64,000 bases of DNA from Phocaeicola plebeius (GCF_003437535.1 NZ_QSQT01000017.1:1-64000); one strand, 5' to 3'; positions 1 to 9,502 are shown, numbered from the stretch's first letter. A program made the numbers and translations. The notes: generated by a model not told the origin, from the letters alone.

Positions 1-1
1 G

Positions 2-322
2 ACTGAACGGATATCACCGGAAATGCTGAACGGGTATCCGCCGGAATATGCAGATGAAGAAGCGCTTTTTGATGCTTTATTGCATACTCCAGCACATTTT
101 ATTCTTTCAACATGGCATCATAATGAATATAGAAATAATGAAATGATTAACAGATTCTGGAATCATTTTAATGTGGAAACAAAAGATCACTTTTACCACG
201 GAGGAGGACGTTTGGAAAACCGCCATGCCATAGTTGAAGCATTAGTTTTTAATTTTGAACTTCAAGAGCATGCTGAAGTTCAAATAGAAAATGCACAACA
301 GGAACTAAATTTTGCCGTATGA
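2..322 (+). CDS. Dam-family DNA adenine methyltransferase, C-terminal part only
   Basis: The frame is open to the left edge, so this is the 3' end of a larger gene. The visible residues include STWHHNEYRNNE and TKDHFYHGGG followed by NRHAIVEAL. This looks like the C-terminal part of DpnM/Dam-type N6-adenine methylases (GATC-type family). The catalytic DPPY and SAM motifs would lie upstream of the window. Its stop overlaps the next start (ATGA), so the two methylases are translationally coupled, as in DpnII-type systems. The family is fairly clear, but the recognition sequence cannot be read from this fragment. Confidence 0.75.
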   Translation, partial: TERISPEMLNGYPPEYADEEALFDALLHTPAHFILSTWHHNEYRNNEMINRFWNHFNVETKDHFYHGGGRLENRHAIVEALVFNFELQEHAEVQIENAQQELNFAV

Positions 323-1512
323 TGAATAAGAATCTAACAGAAGAATATAAGGATTTTATTTTACTCCATGGTGATAACCTAGAGCAAATAAATCAGATTA
401 ACCACAAAGTGGATATGATTTTTGCAAATCCTCCCTATTTTCTTTCTAAAGGATGTTCATTACAAATAAATGGAATATGGAAAAATTTTGAAAAAGGAGA
501 ATGGGATAGAGAGCGAGATTTCGAAGCAATAAAAGCCTTTAACTACAAATGGCTATCTGCATATCGCAAAGTCTTAAAAGATGACGGAACTATATGGGTA
601 TGTGGTACCTATCATAATATATTCTCCGTAGCATCTTGCATGGTCGAACTTGGTTATAAAATTCTTAATATAATAGTATGGCAAAAATCCGATGCAAGGC
701 CCACACTTTCTCGAAACTATTTTAATTTTACGACTGAATATATTGTGTGGGCAAGAAAGCATAAGCATATTCCTCACTATTTTAATTGTAATTTGATGGA
801 GATGTTAAACGGGGGAACTCGTATGTCAGATGTATGGAAAATACCGTTTGTTGCTTCTTGGGAAATGCAATGTGGTGCACATCCTACACAAAAGCCTCTT
901 CGCCTTCTTTATCGTATCATTTTGTCTTCCACCCGTGAAGGAGATACCATACTTGATCCTTTTGCCGGTAGTTGTACAACGGGGATTGCGGCAAATCTGC
1001 TTAATCGTAAATTCATTGGTATAGAACAAAATAAAGATTTTTTGAAATTAGGCATACGCCGTAAGGAAGAAATTAATTCTCCATTAACTGCTGACAAATT
1101 TCTAAAGAAAATGGCAGAAAACCCGGAAGAAATTATGGTAATGATAAACCATGCACGAAAGGAACTGAAGCAAAAAATGATAGAAAAAGGAATTTGTTAC
1201 CTTCGTGCGGGCGATTCTAAAGGTTCATTGCTTGTCACCCCTGGATTTGAACGCATGCAATACGTTTTGCTTCATACCAATGGAAAAGATTGTCAGCTTT
1301 TTAAATTAAAAAACAGAGGAACATTTCAAATTTGGACAGCTGATACATTGCGTCAATATGGCTTTTCACCTACACATGCTCCATATTATGTTGTACTTTT
1401 TTTCAATTCTAAGAATCCGATAAAAATTATACATCAGCCAAACCTGAAGGAAGGCTCTTTTACTTACAAAGCAAAGATTCGTCCGCTAAGTGATTTTATC
1501 GGCATTAAATAG
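319..1512 (+). CDS. DpnA-like beta-class DNA adenine methyltransferase with C-terminal extension
   Basis: This is a SAM-dependent DNA methyltransferase of the permuted (beta) type. The catalytic motif ANPPY is near residues 36-40, and the SAM-binding DPFAGSCTTG comes later, near residue 213. It resembles the second methylase of DpnII-type systems, which can act on single-stranded DNA. Those proteins are about 270 residues long; this one has 397, with about 130 extra C-terminal residues after the methylase fold. The extension contains RAGDSKGSLLVTPGFERMQ and has no function I recognise. No restriction endonuclease gene follows. Either the enzyme lies upstream of the window, or it is absent and the pair is orphan. 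Confidence 0.8.
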   Translation: MMNKNLTEEYKDFILLHGDNLEQINQINHKVDMIFANPPYFLSKGCSLQINGIWKNFEKGEWDRERDFEAIKAFNYKWLSAYRKVLKDDGTIWVCGTYHNIFSVASCMVELGYKILNIIVWQKSDARPTLSRNYFNFTTEYIVWARKHKHIPHYFNCNLMEMLNGGTRMSDVWKIPFVASWEMQCGAHPTQKPLRLLYRIILSSTREGDTILDPFAGSCTTGIAANLLNRKFIGIEQNKDFLKLGIRRKEEINSPLTADKFLKKMAENPEEIMVMINHARKELKQKMIEKGICYLRAGDSKGSLLVTPGFERMQYVLLHTNGKDCQLFKLKNRGTFQIWTADTLRQYGFSPTHAPYYVVLFFNSKNPIKIIHQPNLKEGSFTYKAKIRPLSDFIGIK

Positions 1513-1901
1513 AGGCCGCTTCCCCTCAAAAAGACAACTTAGTTCTACTTGCTATTTTTACACTTCCGAAATCGTCATTTCGGAAATGGTGATTTGGCTG
1601 CGTAAATATGCAATACCTGAAAGCACTTTCCACAATTCTTTCCGTCAGGCTAAGGATGTATAGGCAGAAGATGTAAGCGTCCATCGTCAACGGCTACTTA
1701 TTTCCTCAAAAGGCCGATGACTTTTCATTTTCAGATCTCTGATAATAGATTTCAAGGCAAGATGTTAAAGCATATAAAAACGAGTGATGTGATTTAAACA
1801 ATTTACAACTCTAAATTGTAGATTATTTAAGATTGAAACTCTTGTTCGATTTATTTACCTCACTTCAGAGAATAATCACTTTTATATGAATTAATATCAG
1901 T
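1513..1901. other. Intergenic region, 389 bp, with one short perfect hairpin
   Basis: No convincing gene is present. The only clear structure is the inverted repeat at 1564-1585. The rest is AT-rich and separates the methylase pair from the lipoprotein gene. Confidence 0.5.
1564..1585. repeat. 9-bp perfect inverted repeat TTCCGAAAT/ATTTCGGAA
   Basis: Two 9-bp arms are separated by CGTC. There is no T-run after it, so an operator or small hairpin is more likely than a terminator. The right arm and the bases that follow (TTTCGGAAATGG) also occur at 56.59 kb, in the repeats before the AAA ATPase gene. Confidence 0.55.
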
Positions 1902-3554
1902 ATGAAAATCTCAAAACAAATTTCCTATTTTTGCGTTTTAACCGTTATTTTGATTGCATGTCACAGAAACATAGAAGATGAATTCACCACGGTTACCCCA
2001 GATGAATTATATTCGCTATTTAGTTTTGACACACAAAAAGATGTATATGAGAATTTACAGTTACTCAATTCTTTTAGCACAGAAAAACAGTATCATGTAA
2101 ACCGGAAAACCATAGTTGTCAGCAACTGCATACCAGATAACATTGATGCATCACAAGGTCGATTCAGCTTAACTGTGACAGGTACGGTAAATTACACACC
2201 ATTTCAAGAGATACTGAATTTTAAAGGATTTAAAATAGAAACTCCAGATGAAAGGAATAAGAATGAAGATGAAAAAAATGAGAGTGATGATAAAAGGAAT
2301 GAGAGCGAAAATGAGAGCGGGAACAGTGAAGACGCTCAGACGGCAAGCCATACTATCACAAAGGAAGAACTCAAAAGTATTTTTATCTTCGATACAAATC
2401 AAACTGTGACAGTTGTGCTGGCCGATTTGGAACAGTTTAACGGAGAAAAACACATCAATGGGAAATCGATTTTTATCGATAAAATTATAGTCCAGCAGCA
2501 GGATACCCAGTCAGGCACTTTTACCTTGTTGGTTACAGGTAATGTAAATGGCCAGAAAGATTTTGAGGAAACACTTGATTTTGCCGGGTTCGCCCTGGAG
2601 AAGAAAGAAGAACCTGTTAACAAGCCGACTGACTACAACATGACAAAAAGAGCAAGTATACAAATTGCTCATGACAAAAATATTTATGAATCAAACTTTG
2701 ACACATTCTATCGGGAAAATAATTCCGATGAGTTTGCGCTTCAACTCAAGGACTTTATAACTATCAGTTCTTCAAATAACGACGGAATACCATATGCATA
2801 TACCCAGGATGACATGCAAAACACTTTGCTCACTGATATAAGATATGATTATCGGGATAAGAAATTATGCCTCAAGGTAAAATATAAGAATGATATTAGC
2901 CCGGAACTGTATATACCTTTTGATTGTAACGAATATTATAAGACTTTTGTTACTGTCAACCAGTCAGAAGCAAGGAAGTATTATCAAAGTGGTATATTGC
3001 ATTATTTGGAAGAAATAGGTGATGGAGGATATTTGTTCAGCAAATTGTTAATTGCACGGACAGGCTTTCTGGTTCAATACCAATCAGCTTCGGCTTTTAG
3101 TCAAGGTATTAATTATACTGCCAAACTGCTAAGCTCCAACCATCAGGAACTTGCCCAATTTGATATGGTAATCAGTGGATTCAGGGATTTGAATAATTTG
3201 AAGAATGAATTGATAATCACCGGAGGAGAATACTCCGATTTTATTCAAGAAAGACTCAAAAGAAACGCAAATCTGGATGAATTAATAAGGAATACGTTCA
3301 AAAACAATATAAGCAATCTTCATTTTCTTATTAATAACACCCGACTGCTTTATTCCGATTCCGACCATTCATTATACAATAATGAAAACAAGCCACTCTA
3401 CTTCAATGATGTATATATAGAATATCAATCAATTGTAAAAGAAACAGATGGCAGTTTTACGATGCTTGTAAAATTGTCATCGGTAAACGGAAGGATCCTT
3501 GACGAAATCATTCCAATAAAGCGTTTCTTATTAAGCAGTGACTTAAATAACTAA
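1902..3554 (+). CDS. Large lipoprotein with two tandem related domains, function unknown
   Basis: A signal peptide ends in the lipobox LIAC, with Cys20 as the lipidation site, so the protein should be membrane-anchored outside the cytoplasm. Two related stretches of about 80 residues follow. Each starts with a pattern like EL(Y/K)S(L/I)F.FDT and ends with (G/T)F(S/T)L.VTG.VN and L(N/D)F.GF, and a highly charged Glu/Lys/Asn linker separates them. The repeat recalls domains in some bacterial surface lipoproteins, but I cannot name the family with confidence. The C-terminal 300 residues show no motif I recognise. It is flanked by non-coding DNA and appears to be a single-gene unit. Confidence 0.75.
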   Translation: MKISKQISYFCVLTVILIACHRNIEDEFTTVTPDELYSLFSFDTQKDVYENLQLLNSFSTEKQYHVNRKTIVVSNCIPDNIDASQGRFSLTVTGTVNYTPFQEILNFKGFKIETPDERNKNEDEKNESDDKRNESENESGNSEDAQTASHTITKEELKSIFIFDTNQTVTVVLADLEQFNGEKHINGKSIFIDKIIVQQQDTQSGTFTLLVTGNVNGQKDFEETLDFAGFALEKKEEPVNKPTDYNMTKRASIQIAHDKNIYESNFDTFYRENNSDEFALQLKDFITISSSNNDGIPYAYTQDDMQNTLLTDIRYDYRDKKLCLKVKYKNDISPELYIPFDCNEYYKTFVTVNQSEARKYYQSGILHYLEEIGDGGYLFSKLLIARTGFLVQYQSASAFSQGINYTAKLLSSNHQELAQFDMVISGFRDLNNLKNELIITGGEYSDFIQERLKRNANLDELIRNTFKNNISNLHFLINNTRLLYSDSDHSLYNNENKPLYFNDVYIEYQSIVKETDGSFTMLVKLSSVNGRILDEIIPIKRFLLSSDLNN

Positions 3555-3620
3555 GAAGGATTTCATTATTGAAACAACACGCCGGGTATTTCTAGATAAA
3601 TAATAAGATTGTTCGAAAGC

Positions 3621-3652
3621 GTTTGTGAAATTCAGAAGTTCTGCCTATTTTT
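3621..3652 (+). promoter_or_regulatory. Bacteroides-type promoter of the M28 peptidase gene
   Basis: TTTG (3621-3624), a 20-bp gap and TATTTTTG (3645-3652) match the Bacteroides -33/-7 consensus TTTG...TAnnTTTG. The start codon is only nine bases after the -7 box, so the mRNA should have almost no leader. Confidence 0.65.
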
Positions 3653-3661
3653 GCTCTCATT

Positions 3662-4678
3662 ATGAAAAAGACAGTCACTTCTCTCCTACTGATGTGGGCG
3701 ATAGGCTCATGCAGTACATCTTTCCTTCAGGCACAGACCGCCGTAGAAAAAGGTCTGAAGAGTATCAATCGCCCTTCTGCCGAGGCCATTGTAGGCTTTC
3801 TGGCCGATGATGCGCTGCAAGGACGTGAAGCCGGCATGATTGGCTCGCGCGTGGCAGCCCGCTACCTGGTTTCCTGTCTTCAAGAAGCTGGCATCGCTCC
3901 TCTGTATGATGATTCATATTACCAGCCTTTTGAAGCCTGTGCCAAGGAACGGCAGCAGAAAGGCCGTTGGCAGGTACACCCTGATTCCATTGCCCAGTTG
4001 AAGCAGGGTACGCACCGCTCGCTCCGCATGGCTAATGTGTTAGGTATGATTCCGGGAGAACGGACCAATGAGTACGTAGTGGTAGGCGCGCATTTCGATC
4101 ATCTGGGTATTGATGAAACACTGGCAGGTGACAAAATCTACAACGGAGCCGACGACAATGCGTCGGGTGTATCGGCCGTGATGCAGATTGCCCGTGCTTT
4201 TCAGACCAGTGGCAAAAAGCCCCTGCGCAACGTCATCATCGCATTTTGGGATGGAGAAGAGAAAGGACTTTTAGGCTCTAAGTATTTCATGCAGCACTGC
4301 GATTTTGTAAAGGATATCAAAGGTTATCTGAATTTCGATATGATTGGCCGGAACAATCGGCCGGAACAACCTGAGCACGTGGTGTACTTCTATACGGAAG
4401 CACATCCGGCACTGGGTCAGTGGCTCAAGGATGACATTGCCCGTTATGGGTTGAAACTGCAACCGGATTACCGCCCGTGGGACCGTCCGGTGGGAGGAAG
4501 CGACAATGCTTCGTTTGCTGTACACGACATTCCCATCATCTGGTATCACACTGACGGACATCCGGATTACCACCAGCCTTCTGACCATGCCGACAAGCTG
4601 AACTGGGAGAAGGTGGTGGAAATTACCAAGGCTTCTTTCCTCAATGCCTGGAACCTGGCTAACGAGAAATCGTATTAA
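3662..4678 (+). CDS. M28-family zinc aminopeptidase, secreted
   Basis: A signal peptide ends near LQAQT, so the enzyme is exported. Metal ligands typical of M28 peptidases are visible: AHFDHLG near residues 143-149, GADDNASG near 162-169, DGEEKGLLGS, a later FDMIGRN, and a C-terminal WYHTDGHPDYHQPSD. It probably removes N-terminal amino acids from peptides in the periplasm using two zinc ions. At 338 residues it has the usual single-domain length with no added domain. The start at 3662 gives a complete signal peptide; the next Met would truncate it. Confidence 0.9.
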   Translation: MKKTVTSLLLMWAIGSCSTSFLQAQTAVEKGLKSINRPSAEAIVGFLADDALQGREAGMIGSRVAARYLVSCLQEAGIAPLYDDSYYQPFEACAKERQQKGRWQVHPDSIAQLKQGTHRSLRMANVLGMIPGERTNEYVVVGAHFDHLGIDETLAGDKIYNGADDNASGVSAVMQIARAFQTSGKKPLRNVIIAFWDGEEKGLLGSKYFMQHCDFVKDIKGYLNFDMIGRNNRPEQPEHVVYFYTEAHPALGQWLKDDIARYGLKLQPDYRPWDRPVGGSDNASFAVHDIPIIWYHTDGHPDYHQPSDHADKLNWEKVVEITKASFLNAWNLANEKSY

Positions 4679-4682
4679 GCCG

Positions 4683-6335
4683 TCATCCTATACCGAACAG
4701 TTTCATGTCCGCTTCGGGGGTAGTAATGCCTCCGATGCCGAACTGTTCTACCAGCACTTTGGCTACGTTGGGCGAAAGGAAGGCCGGAAGCGTAGGACCC
4801 AGGTGGATATGCTTCACGCCCAGGCTCAAGAGGGCCAGCAGGACGATGACCGCCTTTTGTTCGTACCAGGCAATGTTGTACATGATGGGGAGTTCGTTGA
4901 TGTCGTTCAACTGGAAGACTTCCTTCAGCTTCAGGGCAATGACGGCCAGTGAGTAGCTGTCGTTACATTGTCCGGCATCAAGCACACGGGGAATTCCTTG
5001 AATATCGCCTAACGGAAGCTTGTTGTAACGGTACTTCGCGCAACCGGCCGTAAGGATGACCGTATCTTTCGGAAGTGCCTGAGCAAAGTCGGCATAGTAG
5101 TCGCGGCTCTTCATGCGTCCGTCACATCCGGCCATGACCACAAACTTGCGAATGGCACCGCTCTTTACAGCTTCTACTACCTTGTCAGCCAATTGCATTA
5201 CCTGATTATGAGCAAATCCGCCGATAATCTCTCCCTGCTCCAGCTCTACAGGCGGCTGGCATTGTTTGGCCAGTGCGATGACCTCTGAAAAATCCTTGTG
5301 GCCGTCGGCATCCGTGGCAATATGCTTGCATCCGGGATACCCCGTCGAATTGGCCGTAAACATCCGTTCCTTATAAGTCGCATTTTCCAGTGGCGGCACG
5401 ATACAGTTGGTAGTAAATACGATCGGGCCGTTGAATGCCGTAAATTCTTCGCGCTGCTTCCACCAGGCATTTCCATAGTTCCCTACAAAATGCTTGTATT
5501 TCTTGAAAGCCGGATAATAATGCCCCGGGAGCATTTCACTATGCGTGTACACGTCTACTCCCGTACCTTCAGTCTGACGCAAAAGCTCCTCCAGGTCGTG
5601 CAAGTCGTGTCCGCTGATCAGGATACCCGGATTCTTCCCTACTCCGATGTTTACCTTTGTCAGTTCCGGATGTCCGTAGCGGGTGGTGTTGGCACGGTCC
5701 AGCAAGGCCATTACCTGTACTCCGTGCTGCCCGGCCTCAAGTACCAGAGCCACTAGCTCATCCGCTCCCATTGTCTGTGTGGTGATACGCGCCAAAGCCG
5801 ATTGCATAAAGGCATGAATGGCCTCGTCGGCAAATCCCAGACGCATGGCATGTTCGTGGTAAGCTGCCATTCCTTTCAGTCCGTACATCAGCAGTTCTTT
5901 CAATGAGCGAAGGTCCTCGTTCGGTTCTCTCAACACTCCTACGGAAGCTGACTTGGACAGGTATTCTTCCTCCTTACCGTTCCATGTCAGTTCATCCGCT
6001 TCCGGTAGGACGATACCTGCTTCCACGGCACGTACCTTCAAACGATCGCGCAGTTCCAGTCCCTTTCTCACACGAGCCAGGATACTTTCATCGTCAAAAT
6101 TGGCATTGGTAATTGTAGAGAAAAGTGCGTCGGTGACAAACTCATTCGTACCGGCTTCCACTTCGTATCCCTTCGTGCGCAAGGTATCGGCAGCCACCGA
6201 TACGCCACGTACCACAAAGAGCAACAAATCCATGTAGCGTGCAGTGGTATCTTTCTTTCCGCATACTCCTCTCAACACACATCCAGTGCCTTTAGCCGCT
6301 TCCTGACACTGGTAACAAAACATATTTCCTTCCAT
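4683..6335 (-). CDS. hcp: Hydroxylamine reductase / hybrid-cluster protein
   Basis: This hybrid-cluster protein of 550 residues is linked to detoxification of nitric oxide and hydroxylamine under anaerobic conditions. The N-terminal cluster ligands follow the canonical CxxC-x8-C-x5-C spacing at Cys7, Cys10, Cys19 and Cys25. Typical blocks such as [37 protein letters not shown] and [12 protein letters not shown] follow. A Crp/Fnr regulator lies divergently upstream, the usual arrangement for control of hcp by nitrosative stress. A redox partner (hcr) is not adjacent. Confidence 0.95.
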   Translation of the reverse strand: MEGNMFCYQCQEAAKGTGCVLRGVCGKKDTTARYMDLLLFVVRGVSVAADTLRTKGYEVEAGTNEFVTDALFSTITNANFDDESILARVRKGLELRDRLKVRAVEAGIVLPEADELTWNGKEEEYLSKSASVGVLREPNEDLRSLKELLMYGLKGMAAYHEHAMRLGFADEAIHAFMQSALARITTQTMGADELVALVLEAGQHGVQVMALLDRANTTRYGHPELTKVNIGVGKNPGILISGHDLHDLEELLRQTEGTGVDVYTHSEMLPGHYYPAFKKYKHFVGNYGNAWWKQREEFTAFNGPIVFTTNCIVPPLENATYKERMFTANSTGYPGCKHIATDADGHKDFSEVIALAKQCQPPVELEQGEIIGGFAHNQVMQLADKVVEAVKSGAIRKFVVMAGCDGRMKSRDYYADFAQALPKDTVILTAGCAKYRYNKLPLGDIQGIPRVLDAGQCNDSYSLAVIALKLKEVFQLNDINELPIMYNIAWYEQKAVIVLLALLSLGVKHIHLGPTLPAFLSPNVAKVLVEQFGIGGITTPEADMKLFGIG

Positions 6336-6375
6336 ATTCTTTCTTGGGTTATTATTGATTTTTCATTAAGTTTGC

Positions 6376-6383
6376 GCAAAGAT
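6376..6383 (-). promoter_or_regulatory. Probable -7 box of hcp
   Basis: Read on the minus strand this is CATCTTTG, one base from the TAnnTTTG consensus. If used, transcription of hcp would begin near 6371, and the inverted repeat at 6406-6421 would centre about 42 bases upstream. Confidence 0.4.
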
Positions 6384-6405
6384 GAGGAATCCTGCAGGGG
6401 ATTTC

Positions 6406-6421
6406 TGTCACCTATGTGACA
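6406..6421. promoter_or_regulatory. Crp/Fnr-type operator TGTCAC-N4-GTGACA
   Basis: A perfect 6-4-6 inverted repeat lies in the 114-bp hcp/regulator intergenic space. The geometry matches Fnr/Dnr sites. It lies 29-44 bases upstream of the regulator start codon and about 42 bases upstream of the proposed hcp start site. That position fits activation of hcp and autoregulation. Confidence 0.65.
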
Positions 6422-6449
6422 CACAACCCAAAGAAAAGTTAAAAGAAAG

Positions 6450-7073
6450 ATGCATACCGAAATTTTGAACCGAATGAGCCTGTTTGAAGGCTGTGACCCG
6501 GAGGCACTTTATCAGTTACTCCGTGAAGCCCCAAACAGTCTGCGCACATATAAGGAAGGAGAATTCATTGCCCGCCAGGGTGACGTGTGCCGTTCCTTGT
6601 TTATTCTGATAAAGGGACACGTGAGGACACAAATGGAGAATGCCGAGGGCAAGCAACTCACTATCGACTGGATTAAGGCACCCGATATTTTAGCACCGGC
6701 TTTTATCTATGCTTCAGAGAATCGCTTTCCGGTGAATGTGGAAGCCACGGAACTTTGTGAGGTACTTGTCATGGACCGGACACGTTTTGAGGAGTTCATG
6801 CATGCCCAGCCGGCTGTGATGCGGAATTTTATTGCCACGATATCCGATCGGAGTCTGTTCCTGAGCCGAAAACTGAACGAGTTTGCCTTGCAGAGCTTGA
6901 AGTCACGCCTGCTGAACTACCTGAAAATGCACGGAGGCATCCACAACCAGCAGGAAGTAGCCTTTATTTTAGGAGTGGCACGTCCGTCACTAGCCCGTGC
7001 CTTGTCAGAACTGATTGCCGAAGGAAAAGTCACCATGTCCGGCAAACAGGTGATTCTTCACTCTACCGACTGA
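6450..7073 (+). CDS. Crp/Fnr-family transcription regulator
   Basis: The N-terminal half is a cyclic-nucleotide-binding-type beta roll (EGEFIARQGDVCRSLFILIKG near residues 36-56). The C-terminal half is a winged helix with recognition segment EVAFILGVARPSLARALSEL. The four-Cys cluster of E. coli Fnr is absent; only three scattered cysteines are seen, so sensing is probably through another ligand or heme (inference). It is transcribed divergently from hcp with a shared palindromic operator, so it is probably the nitrosative-stress activator of hcp. Confidence 0.9.
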   Translation: MHTEILNRMSLFEGCDPEALYQLLREAPNSLRTYKEGEFIARQGDVCRSLFILIKGHVRTQMENAEGKQLTIDWIKAPDILAPAFIYASENRFPVNVEATELCEVLVMDRTRFEEFMHAQPAVMRNFIATISDRSLFLSRKLNEFALQSLKSRLLNYLKMHGGIHNQQEVAFILGVARPSLARALSELIAEGKVTMSGKQVILHSTD

Positions 7074-7076
7074 CAT

Positions 7077-7835
7077 TTATTTGAGTGAATCGTCTTCCTC
7101 TACCGGAAGCATATCGTGCTGGATGTTGTTCATGCTTCCCCACAAGCTATAGCGAGCCTCCGGATTCATGGCTTCCAGGCGTGCCAGCACCTCTTTCATA
7201 TCCGAACGGTGAGAATCTTTCTCGTACGGGCAGTTCTTCACCTGCTTGCGGAAACCACGGAGAGCGGCCATCTCCTTTAGGTCGGCTTCGTGTACCAGAC
7301 ACATGGGGCGGATAATGGTCATGTCAAACTTGCGCATCACCAGGCGCGGCGGCATGGTGCTGAATGCTCCCTGAAAGGTCATGTTCATCAGCAGGGTTTC
7401 CAATATGTCGTCCATGTGATGTCCCAAAGCGATTTTGTTGCATCCCTGCTCTTTGGCCACAGTGAAAAGAGCCTTACGACGATTCCATGAGCAGAGAAAG
7501 CATGGCGACTTCCGTGTATCGGTCGACGGATCGAATTCCGTTTCATAACACACGTAGGGCACTCCCAAACTTTCGGCATATTCGAGCAGGTAAGTCTGGT
7601 CGGATTCGTATGCAATGTTCTTCATCACCACGTGCGCCGCCACCACCGAAAACTTAGGCTTGTAGATGCGCGAACGCTGGGCCAGCAACTCCAACAAGGC
7701 CAGCGAATCCTTTCCTCCCGAAAGGCCCACCAGAATACGGTCGCCCTCCTCTATCAGCTTGTAATTCATCACTCCTTTCATAAACCGCTGGTTGATGCGG
7801 CGCATCAGGCGGTCTTCTTCCGTCATTTTTCCCAT
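7077..7835 (-). CDS. ttcA: TtcA-family tRNA 2-thiocytidine synthase
   Basis: This is a PP-loop ATPase of 252 residues with SGGKDS at residues 39-44. SPCFLCSWNRR supplies the CxxC pair, and GHHMDDILETLLMN is typical of TtcA. The enzyme activates C32 of certain tRNAs for thiolation, using an iron-sulfur cluster. TilS is an alternative within the PP-loop superfamily, but the CxxC pair and the short length favour TtcA. It converges on the upstream Crp/Fnr gene with three bases between stop codons. The start may be the Met at residue 4. Confidence 0.85.
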   Translation of the reverse strand: MGKMTEEDRLMRRINQRFMKGVMNYKLIEEGDRILVGLSGGKDSLALLELLAQRSRIYKPKFSVVAAHVVMKNIAYESDQTYLLEYAESLGVPYVCYETEFDPSTDTRKSPCFLCSWNRRKALFTVAKEQGCNKIALGHHMDDILETLLMNMTFQGAFSTMPPRLVMRKFDMTIIRPMCLVHEADLKEMAALRGFRKQVKNCPYEKDSHRSDMKEVLARLEAMNPEARYSLWGSMNNIQHDMLPVEEDDSLK

Positions 7836-8037
7836 ATCGTATGTTGTTAAAACGGCGACGAATTTACGAAAAAACGCCCGAACCGCAGGTCCTCGTTACA
7901 GATTTTTATCAAGTCAGCCGGATCGTACGCTTTGACAATAGCACATTATTTACTACATTCGCAAAAATAAACACACAAAAGTTCTGACTGAATAAAAAAT
8001 AGCGGAACAGAAAATGGCATAATTCCAAGAATATTCC

Positions 8038-8045
8038 TACATTTG
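8038..8045 (+). promoter_or_regulatory. -7 promoter box TACATTTG
   Basis: This matches TAnnTTTG and lies 24 bp before the start of the TPR/PD40 gene. No clear -33 box is seen at the expected distance. Confidence 0.45.
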
Positions 8046-8068
8046 AGAAACTTTTAGACACAGAAACG

Positions 8069-9487
8069 ATGAAAAAAAGATATTTGCTTCCTCTGCTGGC
8101 TCTTTGTTGCGCAGGAGGAACTTCTGCCCAAAGCTTAAGCCAGGCCCAGAAATGGTTCAACAATAAAGAATTCGATAAGGCCAAACCCGTGTTCAAGCGC
8201 CTGGTGAAACAGTCCCCTTCGAATGCCAATTACAATTTTTGGTACGGCGCATGCTGTTACGAGACCGGCGAACTGCAGGAATCACTTCCTTATCTGGAAA
8301 AGAGTGCCGAACGTAAAGTAATCAACGGTTATCTTTACCTGAGTAAAGCGTATGCCGACCTCTACCGTTTCGACGAAGCCATTGAGAATCTGGATGAACA
8401 TATCTACTGGCTGGAAAGAAAGAAACGTGACGTTTCTGAAGTGGAAGGCTTGATGGAGCATTACCGCATGGGCTCCCGCATGATAAGAGGTGTAGAGAAT
8501 GTAGCTGTTATTGATAGTTTTGTAGTTGATAAAGCGAATTTCCTTGAAGCTTATAAAATTCACGAAGAATCCGGAAAAATCGGTCTGACAGGAGAAAACG
8601 ACTGTACGGAATTTACTAACGGTATGAAGGATAAGAAAATCCTCTCCCACCGTTTGCCGGGAACCAACCAGAAAGTGCTGTACACCAGTGCTACATTAGG
8701 TGGCGACTGGAGTGTTCCTGAAAAGGTCAAAGGACTGGAAGACCTGGATACTGACCTGAACTATCCGTTCATGAACTCCGATGGTATTACCTTGTATTTT
8801 GCAGCCAAAGGTGAAGCCAGCTTAGGCGGATACGATATTTTCATCACCCGCTATGATGCAGAGGATGGAAGCTACCTGAAACCCGATAACATGGGATTCC
8901 CGTTCAACTCTCCTTTCAACGATTACATGTATGCCATCGACGACTTCAACGACTTAGGCTGGTTTGCTTCCGACCGCTATCAGCCGGAAGGAAAAGTCTG
9001 CGTGTACGTGTTTGCCCCCAACAATTCCAAACGGGTGTACGACTATGATACGACCGACCCAGCTTTGCTGACCAATGTAGCTATGTTGAACGGTATCCGC
9101 CATACGTGGAACGATGCCGATAAGGTACGTATCGCTAAACAGCAATTGGCACAGGTGATGTACGGAGGCAATGAAACTCAAAAAAAAGGTGATTTCCGTT
9201 TCGTGGTGGACGATAACGCCATCTATCACACCCTTGGCGATTTCCGTTCGGCCGATGCACGGAAGAAATTTCAGTTGCTCCAGCAGAAGGAAAAGGATTT
9301 GGATACGATGATTGATGCACTTGACAGAGTACGGGCCAAGTACGCTTCTGGTAATCAGAGCACAAAAGGCCAGCTGACTCCCGGCATACTGGACCAGGAA
9401 AAACGGGTGAAGGAATTGCGCGAGGAGATAGATCGTCTGACCCTCGACATCCGGAACACGGAAATCCGCAAGCTCAAGAATCCTTAA
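8069..9487 (+). CDS. Secreted TPR and PD40-repeat protein
   Basis: A signal peptide ends at GGTSAQ. Residues of about 25-120 form tetratricopeptide-like helices (KWFNNKEFDKAKPVFKRL and NFWYGACCYETGELQES). The middle has WD40-like PD40 blades (MNSDGITLYFAAKG and GGYDIFITR), and the C-terminal 70 residues are a predicted coiled coil. Bacteroidetes proteins of this build resemble the N-terminal part of OmpA-type envelope proteins, but no OmpA domain follows. A periplasmic scaffold or sensor role is an inference. It lies 15 bp before the nfeD-like gene and may share its transcript. Confidence 0.8.
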   Translation: MKKRYLLPLLALCCAGGTSAQSLSQAQKWFNNKEFDKAKPVFKRLVKQSPSNANYNFWYGACCYETGELQESLPYLEKSAERKVINGYLYLSKAYADLYRFDEAIENLDEHIYWLERKKRDVSEVEGLMEHYRMGSRMIRGVENVAVIDSFVVDKANFLEAYKIHEESGKIGLTGENDCTEFTNGMKDKKILSHRLPGTNQKVLYTSATLGGDWSVPEKVKGLEDLDTDLNYPFMNSDGITLYFAAKGEASLGGYDIFITRYDAEDGSYLKPDNMGFPFNSPFNDYMYAIDDFNDLGWFASDRYQPEGKVCVYVFAPNNSKRVYDYDTTDPALLTNVAMLNGIRHTWNDADKVRIAKQQLAQVMYGGNETQKKGDFRFVVDDNAIYHTLGDFRSADARKKFQLLQQKEKDLDTMIDALDRVRAKYASGNQSTKGQLTPGILDQEKRVKELREEIDRLTLDIRNTEIRKLKNP

Positions 9488-9502
9488 TATATTCACATAA
9501 CC

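Noticed and set aside
5298..5756. Long plus-strand frame opposite hcp
   Set aside because: Antisense to a certain, highly conserved gene; codon use and motifs support hcp only.
7077..7835. TilS (tRNA-Ile lysidine synthase)
   Set aside because: PP-loop SGGKDS is shared, but the CxxC pair and short length fit TtcA.
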